Source: Primula veris
Taxonomy: Eukaryota > Streptophyta > Magnoliopsida > Ericales > Primulaceae
Length of the DNA: 64,000 bases
Direction of reading: 5' to 3'
Assembly: GCA_963682055.1 (NCBI GenBank)
Contig: OY821745.1
Coordinates: forward strand, 21,325,342 to 21,389,341
In this document: positions 10,498-21,647 of the stretch, in pieces
Layout: each line of letters starts with the position of its first letter
Position numbering within the stretch: position 1 is the first letter of the stretch
Position numbers and translations under genes: made by a program
Notes under the pieces: model-generated
Seen by the model: only the letters and a program-made list of their open reading frames with translations
Told to the model about the DNA's origin: nothing
The model's database searches: none

Positions 10498-11544
10498 GTA
10501 AAAGAAGCTGTTTTTGACCTAAGCAAATCTAGTGCTCCTGGTATAGATGGTTTTACAGGTCAGTTTTTTGTATCATGTTGGGATTTTATTGGAGAAGACA
10601 TTATTAAGGCTATTAAACTCTTTTTCATGGGAAATTTACTTCCTAGATCTTTATCCACTACTGTTATTGCTCTAATACCAAAGAAGATCAAGCCAAAGAA
10701 GTTTGCTAAATTCAAACCTATCAGATTATGTACTTTCTGCAGTAAGATCATTTCAAAAATTACGGCTTCTAGATTTGCTACTATTCTTCCTAATATTATT
10801 TCCGAGAATCAAAGTGGATTTGTTAAATCTAGAGACATTGTGGACAATAGTCTTCTTACTCAGGAGTTTATCTCAACTCTCAATAAAAAGACAAGTGGTA
10901 AAAACATAGCTTTAAAGCTAGACATGAAAAAGGCTTATGATCGTATTTCTTGGCATTTTCTTACTTCTACACTAAGAAAAATAGGTTTTTCTGAGAAGAC
11001 TATTGACTTAGCATGGAGGATTATTTCAGGAAACCAGACTTCTATTTTGGTGAATGGCAGCCCAACTGATCTTTTTACTCCCAAAAATGGCCTGAGACAG
11101 GGGGATCCTCTTTCTTCTTGTCTATTTATATTATGTTCTGAAGTTCTAAGTAGAAATTTAAATGACTTGATTGATAACAAAAGATGGTCAACATTTAAAT
11201 CTCCTATTGGAAGCCCTATTATCACTCACCTTGCTTTTGCTGATGATTTACTTATTTTTAGTTCAGCAGACCTTCACTCTGTCAGAAAGATAAGCAGCAC
11301 CCTACAATGTTATAATCAAGATTCTGGTCAAGAAATCAGTTTAGACAAGAGCTTTATCTATTTTTCAAAAAGTGTGAGTGCAATACAAAAAGAAAATATC
11401 TGCAAAGTGCTTAATATCACTAGTAAGAGACCTCCTTTCTCCTACCTTGGTTGCAAATTATATTCTGGGCACAAAAAGTGTATTCTTTTTCATGAACTTA
11501 TTCTAAAAGTGAGAAGTAAGCTGTCCACCTGGAAGGGTAACTGA
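10498..11544 (+). pseudogene. LINE ORF2, reverse transcriptase domain
   Basis: The same frame continues after the TAA with APGIDGFTGQFF (codons near 10530), then the RT blocks: IALIPKK, KPIRLCTFCSKIISK, NQSGFVKSRDIVDN, ALKLDMKKAYDRISW, NGLRQGDPLSS, HLAFADDLLIF with the catalytic FADD near 11238, and FSYLGCKLYSG. The frame is closed by TGA 11542-11544. The RT core is complete apart from these stops. In an active LINE this enzyme performs target-primed reverse transcription. Confidence 0.88.
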
Positions 11545-12474
11545 CTAAATTTGGGTGAGAAATTAATACTAATTAGGCATGTTCTTCAATCTATACCTAT
11601 TTATATATTGGCTGCTATGAATCCTCCACTACAAGTGATTAAAAGAATAGATCAATTGCTGTCAAACTTTTTCTGGGGTAATAAAAATGGTAAAAATAAG
11701 TATCATTGGGTTAGATAGAGCAAAATTTGTACTCCTGTGAAAGAAGGGGGTTTGAATGTTAAAAGTTTTCATGATATATCTAAAGCTTTTGCAATGAAAC
11801 TCTGGTGGAAGTTCAAAACAAAAGAATCTTTGTGGACAAAATTCTTGAAAGCAAAATATTGTAGGAATAAACAAGCAGAAGACATCCCTATTAAAGGAGG
11901 TACTAACACTTGGTGCAGAATGCTTCAAGCTAGAGAATTAACTGATAGTAATTCTATTATAGCTGGGAATGGGGTTAAACTTATATGGAAACCTACTAAT
12001 CTTGGGAATTTTACTATAAATTCAGCTTGGGGGATTTCAAGAGAGGTAGGTACTGTAAACTGGAGAAGTACATTTATTTGGAATAGAATGGTACCTTTAA
12101 AAGTCTCTTGCTTCATGTGGAAATTATTTAATCAAGCAGTCTCCTTGGATTGCAATCTGCATAAATTTAGTATTAATATGAATTCTATGTGTGGTTGTTG
12201 TAAAACATCAGAAGAAACATTTAATCATCTTTTTAGTACTGGAATAGTAGCCAATGAAGTCTGGGTTTTTTTGAAAGAAAATGGGGGATATTTATTCAGA
12301 ATAATTCTTTATATGGCAGAATTAACAGTTGGTGGTCTCAAATCACTAAGTGAAAATATTTCTCTGGAAAAAAAATGTCATGTTCTACCTTCTCTCATTA
12401 TTTGGTTAATTTGGAAATCCAGATGCTCATGCAAATTTGAGAATATCAAAATGAGGTTCTGTAATATTATTTGA
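11545..12474 (+). pseudogene. LINE ORF2, post-RT region with zf-RVT domain
   Basis: In-frame continuation with a TAG near 11718, inside a HWVR-stop context where a Trp codon is usual, and a TGA at 12472-12474 in a similar Trp context. It contains KEGGLNVKSFHDISKAFAMK, typical of the thumb/post-RT region. It also contains a zf-RVT segment (VPLKVSCFMWKLFNQAV, then CGCCKTSEETFNHLF). The stops look like single G-to-A changes. Confidence 0.82.
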
Positions 12475-13062
12475 AAAACTGAAGAGTTGATTATCCTGTC
12501 TGGTTATAAGGAGAAATGTTTCTCTTATTCTAATTTCAGTGATAAGAAGAAAATTGATAAGGTCACTATTATTAAGTGGCTTCATCCTCCATCTGGGTTT
12601 CTGAAACTTAATATAGATGGTTGCTATAAACAAACAGATGCCATTAATGGTATTGGAGGTCTAATTAGGGATGAAAATAACACTTTTGTTAAAGGGTTTT
12701 CTAGATCTATTGCCAGTATTTCAGCTCTCTATTCAGAGTTCAAAGCTCTCTATTATGGCCTTCTAATTTCACCAAACAAAAAACTTATTATTGAAAGTGA
12801 TTCATTGCTTTTAATTAAAATTGTAGAAGGTAAACAAATATTCCCTTGGAAGGTTATAGACCTATTAAACATTAAAAAAGATCTGTTAAAGGATGGTGAT
12901 TACCTGTTCAAACATGTGGCTCGAGAAGGCAACAAGGCTGCTGATTTTCTTGCAAATTGGGAGGGTAACATCGCCTCTTCTTGTTTGGATGATTTTCCTC
13001 ATGTTCTGAAAGGGATCATTCACACTGAAGCTAAAGGATTCTCTAACCTAAGATTTCGGTGA
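12475..13062 (+). pseudogene. LINE ORF2, C-terminal RNase H domain
   Basis: The final segment in the same frame encodes a plant-type RNase H: KLNIDGCYKQ, GIGGLIRDENN, SEFKALYYGLL, IIESDSLLLIK and HVAREGNKAADFLAN. The acidic residues of the fold (D, E, D and the final D) are all present. Many plant LINEs have acquired this domain, which removes RNA from the hybrid. The frame ends at TGA 13060-13062 and is followed by an untranslated tail. Confidence 0.85.
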
Positions 13063-13410
13063 TATTGGAGGAAAAGGATAGTTTCTCTCTCTGTGTTCAA
13101 TTCTCAGGGGAAATAAAGAGGTGGAAGAGGACAGCTGTTTAATTATTACATCTATTTACAGTCCCAGTCCTTCAAGTTTCGTTCACCAGTCTATTGAATC
13201 CTGATTTGGCAGATTATGGATTTTCATTTTTTCATTTATTTCAATTGGATGTAATAGTTTTCTATTATTTCTTTTGGGTCTCGTTGTTTGAGATCTTTTC
13301 TGTTTTGTTACTTGGTTTTATTTCTGTGGGGTTTTTCACCCATGTTTTTCATTAATAAAATGTTGGTTTTCCCCACAAATTAATTATAAAAAAAAACATT
13401 CCCTCACTAG

Positions 13411-15230
13411 CTTGTAATACCAACCCAAATCAGTATCGCCACGAAGTTTCGATATCTCCACCCATAGCAATGTACCTTTAGATTTACCTTAGTATGTTTA
13501 CGTCAAAATTTCAGCATATTATGGTAACAAATGGGGATACATGCAGATCAACATATTGTCTATTGTGGCTATACAACCCACAAATAGACATGCAACAATG
13601 ACTAGCTATACATGTAGCATATCAGACCTAATGACTGTCACACAGGCGAATAACACGTGCGGCGACACAAGGCTAATTAAAATAATTATAAAATATACAA
13701 TAAAAAGATCACTTTCTATTAAAAATCTTACAATAATATAAGTTAGAAAATTCAACACTTCAACTTTTTTTCTTACAATCTAAATTAATATATCAGTGAA
13801 GCGGAAAAACTAAATACAAAATTCTATGAGCTATGTCTAATCCCGACTAACTTGAACTCAACTCAAAACACCTGGAAACATTTAAAAAGCGAGGGGTAAG
13901 GTAATGAATTTAGTAAGTGATTAACCTGTCAATATAATATAGGGTCGGAAAAAGATTTTAATCCTTTTATCTTTTCCTTCAAAAACCATAGTTTAATTTT
14001 GATAAAAAATTCTCAAAACACGAGTATAAATAAAATACGGAAGCAAATAACAAGTTTTTTATAATAACAAGTAAGAAAAACCACTCACATTAATTTACGG
14101 ACCCGGAAGGACGACCACATTTTATTACGAGCTACTGTAAACCTTTTATATATCTTACTGATTGATATTTTCTCCTATCCCAAACACCTGACCTCGTGTG
14201 TCTCCTTTTTACATATCTTATATAGTAATAATAACATTAAAGTACAGACCAAGCTAAATAAACCGATATAAAAGAAGTCACTATGGTCTCTGTTGCATGT
14301 ATATAAGTATAGGGTACATACATACATATATATATTTATATACATACATACATACATATGTTTCTGTTTGTATCTAAGTATATATGCTGATCAAAAGACA
14401 AATATTTATAAAGCTAGAGAAAAGAGAGAATACAAATAGGTTACACGGTTACTTTCGTCTGTTTACTTACTTGAAATAATTACACAATACTAAATACATT
14501 ACTTACATGTTCTTCCTCTTTAATTCTTTAAAAATTTAATTGGTAAATGGTTACTTATTAGTAATACGTTACAAACTACATAACAATTACAAGAGTAAAA
14601 TCTTATAACTTTCCCTACATATAGTACTATATATTTTACTTATAAGCTTGTGATAAATTCAAATTAATAATTATGACCTTACCAAATTTTGAACTTTACT
14701 ATACTCTCATTACTACTCACTCCGTTCCCATTTAATTGTCCACTACGAAACTACATGCAATTTTGACCGGGTTATAACTTATATCAAAATGAATTTCGAC
14801 AATTTTGATACAAATTATTGGCCGGTCAAAATTGCACGTAGTTTCATAATGGACAATTAAATGGGAACGGAGTAAGTACTATTTATGTGATTTAGACAAA
14901 CTTTACAACTCTTAAAACCGACCATTAATAACTCCCAACATGTTTATTCCAGAATTAAATTACTAAATTATTTAATAAATAAAATAAGAATAGAAATTAA
15001 AATACAGGATTTTACAATACAACCCGCTAAAACATGATCTTTGTCTTCTATCACATTTAACACTTTTAGTGTAATGGTATGAAATATATCATAGGTTGGG
15101 ATGCTTTCAATTTGTACTTTTTCCATCATATTTTTCCTAATTTATTCATCAACCCAGCTATAGCTTGTTTAGATGAGGTGTACAAAAGTAATTAGGTTTT
15201 GGTGATCTAATTTTTAAGTTTTGTAAATGG
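13411..15230. other. Non-coding part of block A between the LINE and the chromovirus
   Basis: Closely matches 43566-45877. It holds a Stowaway MITE at 14716-14876, a TACATACA/TATA-rich microsatellite near 14320-14360 and otherwise AT-rich DNA with no recognisable gene. The partner carries about 440 bp extra near position 14056 of this block. Confidence 0.6.
14716..14876. mobile_element. Stowaway-like MITE
   Basis: A 161-bp element with terminal inverted repeats of about 25-30 bp (CTCACTCCGTTCCCATTTAA at the left, its near-complement at the right) flanked by TA at 14714-14715 and 14877-14878. The terminal CTCCGT motif and TA target are characteristic of Tc1/mariner-derived Stowaway MITEs. The matching copy in block B is at the same position, so insertion predates the duplication. 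Confidence 0.9.
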
Positions 15231-15592
15231 TGCACGACAAATAGCGAACTCAAGCTTATTATTAAAACAAACTCAAGAAATAACACAAACTCAAAACACT
15301 TTTATAATATGTTTCTTCAATTATTCAAGCCTGAGTTTTTTCATACAAAAATGACCTATTTATAGGATAGAAATAAATCCTAGAAAGGCTCTAGAATTAT
15401 ACACACGCTTTTCTAGAAAGACACTTAGTAACTCAAGAACTCACTAGAACAATTAGAAGCCTAGAAAGGCTCTAGAATACTCAAAAAAAAAAAAAAAACA
15501 CTACCAGAAACACTCTCAAATACTCTAAAACATTCTAATACATTAAATCATAAATAAGATAAATAGTTTATTTTATAACTTAATCTCCATCA
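15231..15592 (-). repeat. Chromovirus 3' LTR (block A)
   Basis: Homologous to 18851-19165 and 45878-46232. The LTR start on the minus strand is TGATGGAGATTAAG (15592 leftward), directly preceded by the purine tract CAAAGACGGGGAGAT. The other boundary is uncertain; TGCACGAC at 15231 is the best candidate. It contains repeated CTCTAGAA/TCTAGAAAG motifs and a poly-A stretch. Confidence 0.75.
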
Positions 15593-15597
15593 ATCTC

Positions 15598-18500
15598 CCC
15601 GTCTTTGAAAAACTCTACTCCGGAGAGTTAGAAGTCTTCAATGTTATCTCCTTTGTTTTTCTTCCATTTTTTTCGAACATACACTTTCCATTTGCCTTTA
15701 TTATCTTCTTGGTTAGTAGAATTTTCTTCAATGTGTTGACGCTCGTAATCATGTAAGATTGAAGGTGCCAGCTGATGCAACTCATCTCCGGTAAGCCAAG
15801 AATCTTCGATGTCGGGCAAATTCTTCCATCGAACAAGGTATCTACGAAAACCATGCACCATCTGTCGAACTCACATCTTGGGTGTCGAGAATGGTGTAAC
15901 CTGGTCTGCCGAGGGTAACTGGGAAGGTCGGCTAGGAACATGGATTGGTGTAGTTGTCGTAGGGAATGTACGTGCATTGTTAGGATTTGATAAAATAGGA
16001 GGCTCTAACATGCCTCGATAATGAAACAAATCCTCAACATTGAAAACTGGACAAATAGACATATTTGTAGGTAAATCAAGTAAGTAAGCATTAGGTCCGA
16101 GTTTCTTTTTTATAAGAAAAGGTCCAGAAGCCCGAGCATGTAATGTTTTGAAAGAATTTTCAGGCTAACGCTCTGGGCGAATACGGACCATTACAAAATC
16201 ACCTTCATTAAAATCAATTTTTCTATGACAAGCATCAGGAGCAAACTTATAAGATTGATTACTCGTAGATATTTTTCTTCTAACTTCGGCATGTAAGTTA
16301 CGGATATGGGTAGCAAAAGTATCAGCTGATTTTGAAGCGCGCGATGTAATAGGTAATGGAATAAGATCTATAGGCTGACGAGGGGTATAACCTTTGACAA
16401 TTTCAAAAGGGCTTTTTCCAGTGGATCGGTTAACAGAACTGTTATATGCAAATTCAGCAGTTGGTAATACCAAGTCCCAAGTTTTAGGCTTATCTTCAAC
16501 GATGCAACGAAGCAAATCACCTAAACTGCGATTGACGACCTCTGTCTGACCATCTTTTCGAGGATGAAAGGCTGACGAGAACTTTAACTGTGTGCCAAAC
16601 AACTTCCAAAGAGTTTTCCAGAAATAACTTACAAACTTAACATCACGATCAGAAACGATAGAGGTAGGTAACCCATGTAACTTAACAACTTCTCGAAAGA
16701 ACAATTTAGCAACCTGAGATGCATCACTAGTCTTACTACATGGAATAAAATTGGCCATTTTCAAAAACATATCGACAACTACAAAAATTAAGTCATGTCC
16801 ACGACCGGTCTTAGGAAGTCCTAGAACAAAGTCCATGCTAAGATCTTTCCACGGTGAGTGGGAAACAGGTAAGGGTGTATACAATCCAGTGTTCTTTTTC
16901 TTAGCCTTGGCGACCTGACAAGTACGACACTAAGAAACAATTCTAGCCACGTCTTTCTTTAAGGAAGGCCAATAGAAACGATCTTCAACTAGGGCAATAG
17001 TCTTATCTCGACCAAAATGTCCTGCTAATCCTCCGTCATGGAATTCCCAAACTAAAAAAAATCTCTAAGAGATGTATGAGGAATACACAATTTAGACCCT
17101 CTAAATAAGTAACCATCATGTACTACAAAATCCACATAATTTTGTCGGTGGTCATTTTTCACTTCGTAAAAAATGATACCAAAATCAGGACACGAAGGAT
17201 ACTCATCTCTCAAGCGCTCAAAACCCATCACGTGAACATCCAAAGATTGTAAAACTATAACGACTCTACTTAGTGCATCTGTAGCCTTATTATCTACCCC
17301 ATCTCTATGTTTAAGGGCAAATGTATACTCCTGTAAAAACTCTACCCATCTAGCATGTCTAGGGTTTAACTTTTTCTGAGAATGAAGGTATTTTAAGGCT
17401 TCATGATCAGAATATAAAATGAACTCCTGAGATAAAAGATAATACCGCCAATAATGTAAGGCTCGCACAATAATGTAGAATTCCTTATCATATGTTGATA
17501 CCTCTATTTAACATCCTTAAGTTTTTCACTAAAAAATGCGATGGGGTGACCTTCCTGAGTTAACACACCTCTTATACCAATGCCTGAAGCATCACAAGCT
17601 ACCTCAAATACTTCAGAAAAATTAGGGTGTCGTAAAACAAGGGATTGAGTTAGTTTATCCTTAATTTGTTCGAAGGCCCTAGCTGCTGAGTTAGTCCATT
17701 TAAACTCATCTTTCTTAAGACACTCGATTATAGGGGCCATAATGGAGCTGAAATTCTTAACAAGCCTCTTATAGAACGTGGCTAGTCCATGAAAACTATG
17801 AAATTCCGTTATCGTCCTAGGTTCGGGCTAATCTCTAATAGACTTGACCTTATTAGGGTCAGCGGAAATGCCTAAAGCTGAAATGATAAATCCGAGAAAT
17901 AACACTTGTGGTTGTAGAAAGGAACACTTCTTAAGGTTTAGAACTACGCGCAAATGATTGAGATAATCTTCCTTAGACTGACTATAGACAAAATATCGTC
18001 AAAGTAGACAACCAAAAATTTACTAATAAATAGATGAAGAACTTGGTTCATTACTCTCATAAAAGAGCCAGGAGCATTTGATTACCCGAAGGGCATGACT
18101 AGCCATTCATACAAACCATCTTGAGTTTTAAATGCAGTCTTACACTCATCACCTGGCCTTATACGAATTTGATGTTATCCACTACGTAAATCTAATTTAG
18201 AGAACCATTTTGAACCGGCCATTTGGTCTAACAAGTCATCGAGCCTAGGTATGGGAAACCTATACTTAACAATAATCTTATTAATTGCTCTACTATCAAT
18301 GCACATTCTCCAAGAGCCATCTTTTTTTTGGGGTTAATAAAGCAGGAACAGCACAAGCACTTCGACTATCTCTAATGAATCCTTTTCTAAAAAGTTCCTC
18401 TATCTGCCTATTTAACTCGACGCGACGCGCTCCTTAAGGTTCATCCTATAGTGAGGAAGGTTGGGTAACTGGGAACCTGGAACAAAGTCAATGGCATGTT

Positions 18501-18850
18501 GTATATCCCTCATGGGTGGTAATTTATCAGGTAACTCACTCGGAGAAAGATCCTTAAAATCCTCTAACATCTTAACGATCTCAGGTTGGTGGTCACCAAT
18601 TTGTTTAGGTTCATATACAACTTCCCTACTCACTAGAGCTAGTATTACTCCTGAATCTTTGCCTACTTCCTCAAATTGTCTCGTAGATAAAATTTGTAAA
18701 TTTTGTTTTAAGACTGGTTTAGAGGACGGTTTGGGCGTAGACTCTTTGGCTGGTTATGCAGACAGAAGTTTAATTGCCTTACCTTTAAACTTAAATATGT
18801 AAGAGTTTTCTTTACCAAAGTTGGTTGCATTTTTGTCGTAAAGCCAGGGA
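15598..18850 (-). pseudogene. Chromovirus pol: RT, RNase H, integrase, chromodomain (decayed)
   Basis: Read right to left: residual linker and [20 protein letters not shown] before the reverse transcriptase (about 18412-18530); RT with the YFDD motif near 17995-18010; RNase H pieces at 17504-17740 ([16 protein letters not shown]) and 17052-17468 (RHARWVEFLQEY, VDNKATDALSR); integrase zinc-binding region near 16900-17050 ([11 protein letters not shown], then CRTCQ); integrase core at 16165-16884 with MDFVLGLPKT, SDRDVKF and the DGQTEVVNR glutamate; and a chromodomain at 15628-15861 (YLVRWKNLPDIEDSW). Several stops and frameshifts interrupt it. A TAG just before CRTCQ is shared with block B and so is older than the duplication. 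Confidence 0.88.
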
Positions 18851-19165
18851 CAAACTCAAGAAAGAACACAAACTCAAAACAATTTTATATTATGTTTCTT
18901 CAATCATTCAAGTTTGAGTTTTTCCATACAAGAGTGGCCTATTTATAGGCTAGAAAGAAAGCCTATAAAGGCTCTAGAATTATGCACACACTCTTCTAGA
19001 AAGACACTTAATAACTCAATAACTCACTAGAACAATTAGAAGCCTAGAAATGCTCTAAAATACTCCAAAAAAACTACCGGAAAGACTCTCAAATACTCTA
19101 GAACATTCTAATACATTAAATCATAAATAAGATAAATAGTTTATTTTATAACTTAATCTCCATCA
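18851..19165 (-). repeat. Chromovirus 5' LTR, truncated (block A)
   Basis: About 315 bp matching the 3' LTR from the TGATGGAG start at 19165 to an AAACTCAAGAAAG motif at 18851. The rest of the LTR, the primer site and gag are absent, and pol-derived sequence follows at once. By eye it is clearly more diverged from 15231-15592 than the block A and B copies are from each other. Confidence 0.8.
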
Positions 19166-19984
19166 GCAAATTTGTGTAAAAAATCTAAAATGTATGGAAC
19201 ATTAACTACCCACTGTGAGTAACGTAATTATTCTTCATTCACTATACACTAATTGTTCGACATATCATTCAATTTGAACTGCTTTTTCTCATCTCGCTAC
19301 AGATATGAAAGCTTCTAGCCATGTTTACTAGATGTTGTAGTGAGATGGTTTTTGGAAGTAAATGTAAATCTTGAAAATATATATTTTTGAATATGGGGTA
19401 AATAAAAGCTGACTAGAGGAATAATTTCTGTAATGTTGTTGTAGTCAAAATTGCTAAGTGCATGGATCATGGATGTAGTAGGTGTTGCTAATACTTTGCT
19501 TGTTGATGTTCTAATACTTTTGATTGGCGTCATATTTGTGTGTTTTAAATTAAGTTGTTATTTGTTGATCATCATGTTTATATTGTAGTTAATTAGTAAG
19601 TGATAGAATTCACGGCTCGGTATAAGAATTGATTTTACCCACATAAAATCTTCTAAGTTTTGATTGAATTAACCCTCCAGGTGAAGATATTATCCGATAG
19701 TTTAGTGGTGGACACTAAAAAATTTAATATGTTTATTAAACATAAATTCATCACTGGTTTAATTTAATAAATGCATTCTAAGAAAATCTTTACATGGAGA
19801 GATGTTAAATATATTTAATATGTAAACGAATTTAATTCAATTCGGAAAGAATTTTTTGGTGGGATAGACTCTAACTCTTATCAGATATGAAAGAGTTCGG
19901 TTGAAGAGTCATGTTCCAGTCTTATTGGATAAGCTCTGCCAAATTTCGTTCCTATTAGGTTTGCAATGTAGTTCTATATAAACG
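19166..19984. other. Unassigned DNA left of copia element E1
   Basis: About 820 bp with no recognisable gene or repeat. It ends at ATATAAACG directly against the E1 LTR. It does not reappear elsewhere in the window. Confidence 0.5.
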
Positions 19985-21208
19985 TGTTAGGACCAGATTT
20001 CTGATCTAAATTCTATTTGTTGTCTATTGGTTTTCACTAAATAATCCTATCTGTTTATTATGAACTAAGACAGTATTGTTAGGTTTCAAGCAATGTTGCA
20101 ACCTCAGTTACAGCCTACTAAGACAAGTGTTGATAGGTTTCAAGCAATGTTGCAACCTCAGTTACAACCTGCTAAGACAGCGTTGGTGGTTTCAAATAAT
20201 GTTGCAATCTCAGTTGCAACCAAAGTTCCAACCTACTATCCTGCAGGATTCTGTCTAGTTTTGTAAATCTGCATAACTATTCTTTAATGGTAATTATTTG
20301 TTTTAAAGTATGCAGGATATATTCTCATATGCTCTTAAAGGTTTAGTTCGTCTATATTGAGAATATCAAAGTGATATGGAAAGATTTCCTAAAAGATATA
20401 AAGAGATTAGTTTATAAAGTTATGTTTCCTTTACATAGATAAATCTATATCTCTATTCTTATGCAAATTTTTATCACTTGTTTCAATATTTGTTCCTTAT
20501 CAATTCAGTATGATATGTTTAAGATTGAATGAAATATGGAGTTAAATGTTTCATATGTATATTTAAAGATATTATCTCTAAAAAATATTATCCTATATGT
20601 TTCCTTGTTATAGGAAAAGACTAACTCCTATTTTCAAGCTACTTATTAAACAGGTATTAACCAATGATGATTGGAGTCAATCCACGCTGAAGAATCACGT
20701 AATGTTTGGAAAGATTGAAGCCAATCAATAAAGTCAAAAGCAATCACAAAAGACATTGAAGATAGAAGATTGTTTTTAATTGCATATATAGTTGATAACT
20801 TACCTTGTAAAAAGTGTGTGTTCTAAATTATAAAAAATCCATTCTTGAGAGAATACACAGTGAGGTTTAAAAAGAAAAACAATGGTGGGATGCCATTGAT
20901 TTATAAGTGATAGTTATAGAGTAGGAGCAATATAGAGATAGGCAGAAAAACCTATAGCGAGTCTAAGAGTTTTTCATTAAGACTTGAATCCTATATTGTA
21001 AGCTTTTTATAATATCATAATCTGGGTAAGTGCCCCAGAGACGTAGCCTAGTTGGGTGAACTCCGTTGTTAAATGTACGTGTGATTTACTTCAAGTACAT
21101 TTAAACAAACTGTTCTGTCCATTAACACACTTGGTTCCAACTGTGGTTGCAACATCACTTGGAACACAACTGCAAAACTGCAACTAGAACAGCGGATAGG
21201 AATTTCCA
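19985..21208 (+). repeat. E1 5' LTR
   Basis: Starts TGTTAGGACCAGATTTC and ends GGAATTTCCA directly before the primer site. It has a three-unit tandem repeat of about 53 bp near its start (20078-20236), each unit with GTTGCAAY plus CAGTTRCARCC. The last 80 bp are also rich in TTGCAAC/TTGGAAC words. Confidence 0.92.
20078..20236 (+). repeat. Tandem 53-bp repeats in the E1 5' LTR
   Basis: Three imperfect units, each GGTTTCAAGCAATGTTGCAA followed by a CAGTTACAACC-type word. The third unit is the most diverged (TTTCAAATAATGTTGCAATC). Equivalent arrays are at about 28930-29090 and 59909-60069. Confidence 0.85.
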
Positions 21209-21209
21209 T

Positions 21210-21221
21210 TGGTATCAGAGC
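21210..21221 (+). promoter_or_regulatory. E1 primer-binding site (initiator Met tRNA)
   Basis: TGGTATCAGAGC one base after the LTR end, the usual plant copia primer site. Confidence 0.92.
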
Positions 21222-21266
21222 TTCCCACTAGACCTTACTTAGTGTGGATCATGTGTTCTAGTAAAG

Positions 21267-21647
21267 ATGGACTTAATGAAGGAAGGAAACGCGTTCAACA
21301 AACCACCATTGCTTCAAGGAGAAGTTAACTATGGAGTGTGGAAAATAAGGATGAGAGCTTTCATCAAACAACAAAATGAACAAGCATGGAAAACAGTGTT
21401 GTATGGTTGGGAGCTTCCAACTGCCATTGATGGTGAAGGTGAACTGGTTTATGTACCTGAAGACAGGTGGTCTGATGATGAGGATAGAAAATCAAGTGCA
21501 AACTCCACAGCAATAAACTTGATCTTTGCTAGTGTAACTCTCAGTGTGTTCAGGTATATCTCTCATTGTGAAACTGCCAAAAAGGCATGGGACATTTTAC
21601 AAGTTACCTTTGAAGGAACTGTTAAAGTAAAAACTTATAAACTCTAA
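21267..21647 (+). pseudogene. E1 gag, N-terminal part (ends at premature TAA)
   Basis: This is the copia Gag start (MDLMKEGNAFNKPPLLQGEV, NYGVWKIRMRAFIKQ), about 45 bp downstream of the primer site. It is cut after 126 codons by TAA where E2 has CAA at the equivalent codon. The reading frame continues unbroken from 21648, so this is one C-to-T change in an otherwise continuous gag. Confidence 0.85.

Larger units (their letters stand above)
7765..13396 (+). mobile_element. Plant L1-type LINE retrotransposon, near full length but decayed
   Basis: An element of about 5.6 kb is bounded by a direct repeat AACATTCCCTCACTAG (left copy 7749-7764; right copy ending 13410), the target-site duplication. 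It ends in a short A-rich tail (about 13388-13396). ORF1 and ORF2 are in the LINE order, and the ORFs touch at 9188-9191. The partner block at 43557-43580 reads across without the element. Five ORF2 lesions (one frameshift, four stops) make this copy non-autonomous. Confidence 0.92.
5841..18535. repeat. Segmental duplication block A (partner 42352-49151)
   Basis: Starting at ATGGGCTAAGATTTTG the sequence matches 42352 onward nearly base for base. It does so through 6333, 7026-7764 and 13411-18535, and the match ends at CATGGGTGGTAA. The gaps are the Cassandra and LINE insertions, both absent from the partner. Differences are scattered substitutions and small indels, plus a roughly 440-bp segment present only in the partner near 44224. 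Confidence 0.9.
15231..19165 (-). mobile_element. Ty3/gypsy chromovirus remnant in block A (internally deleted)
   Basis: A minus-strand element with a 3' LTR at about 15231-15592 and a truncated 5' LTR at 18851-19165 around a decayed pol. The whole gag and the start of pol are missing: 5' LTR sequence breaks off at about 18851 and abuts a mid-pol region. The C-terminal chromodomain identifies a chromovirus. The 3' half of the same element is in block B (45878-49151). Confidence 0.85.

Noticed and set aside
13541..13741. 66-codon frame conserved with 43706-43906
   Set aside because: It is in duplicated non-coding DNA, has no motif, and conservation equals that of its surroundings.
20078..20236. 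CRISPR-like array
   Set aside because: Only three imperfect units with no unique spacers, inside an LTR of a plant retrotransposon.
20076..20258. Frame in the copia LTR encoding repeated GFKQCCNLSY units (also 28925 and 59904)
   Set aside because: It is the translation of the 53-bp LTR repeats; no evidence of coding.
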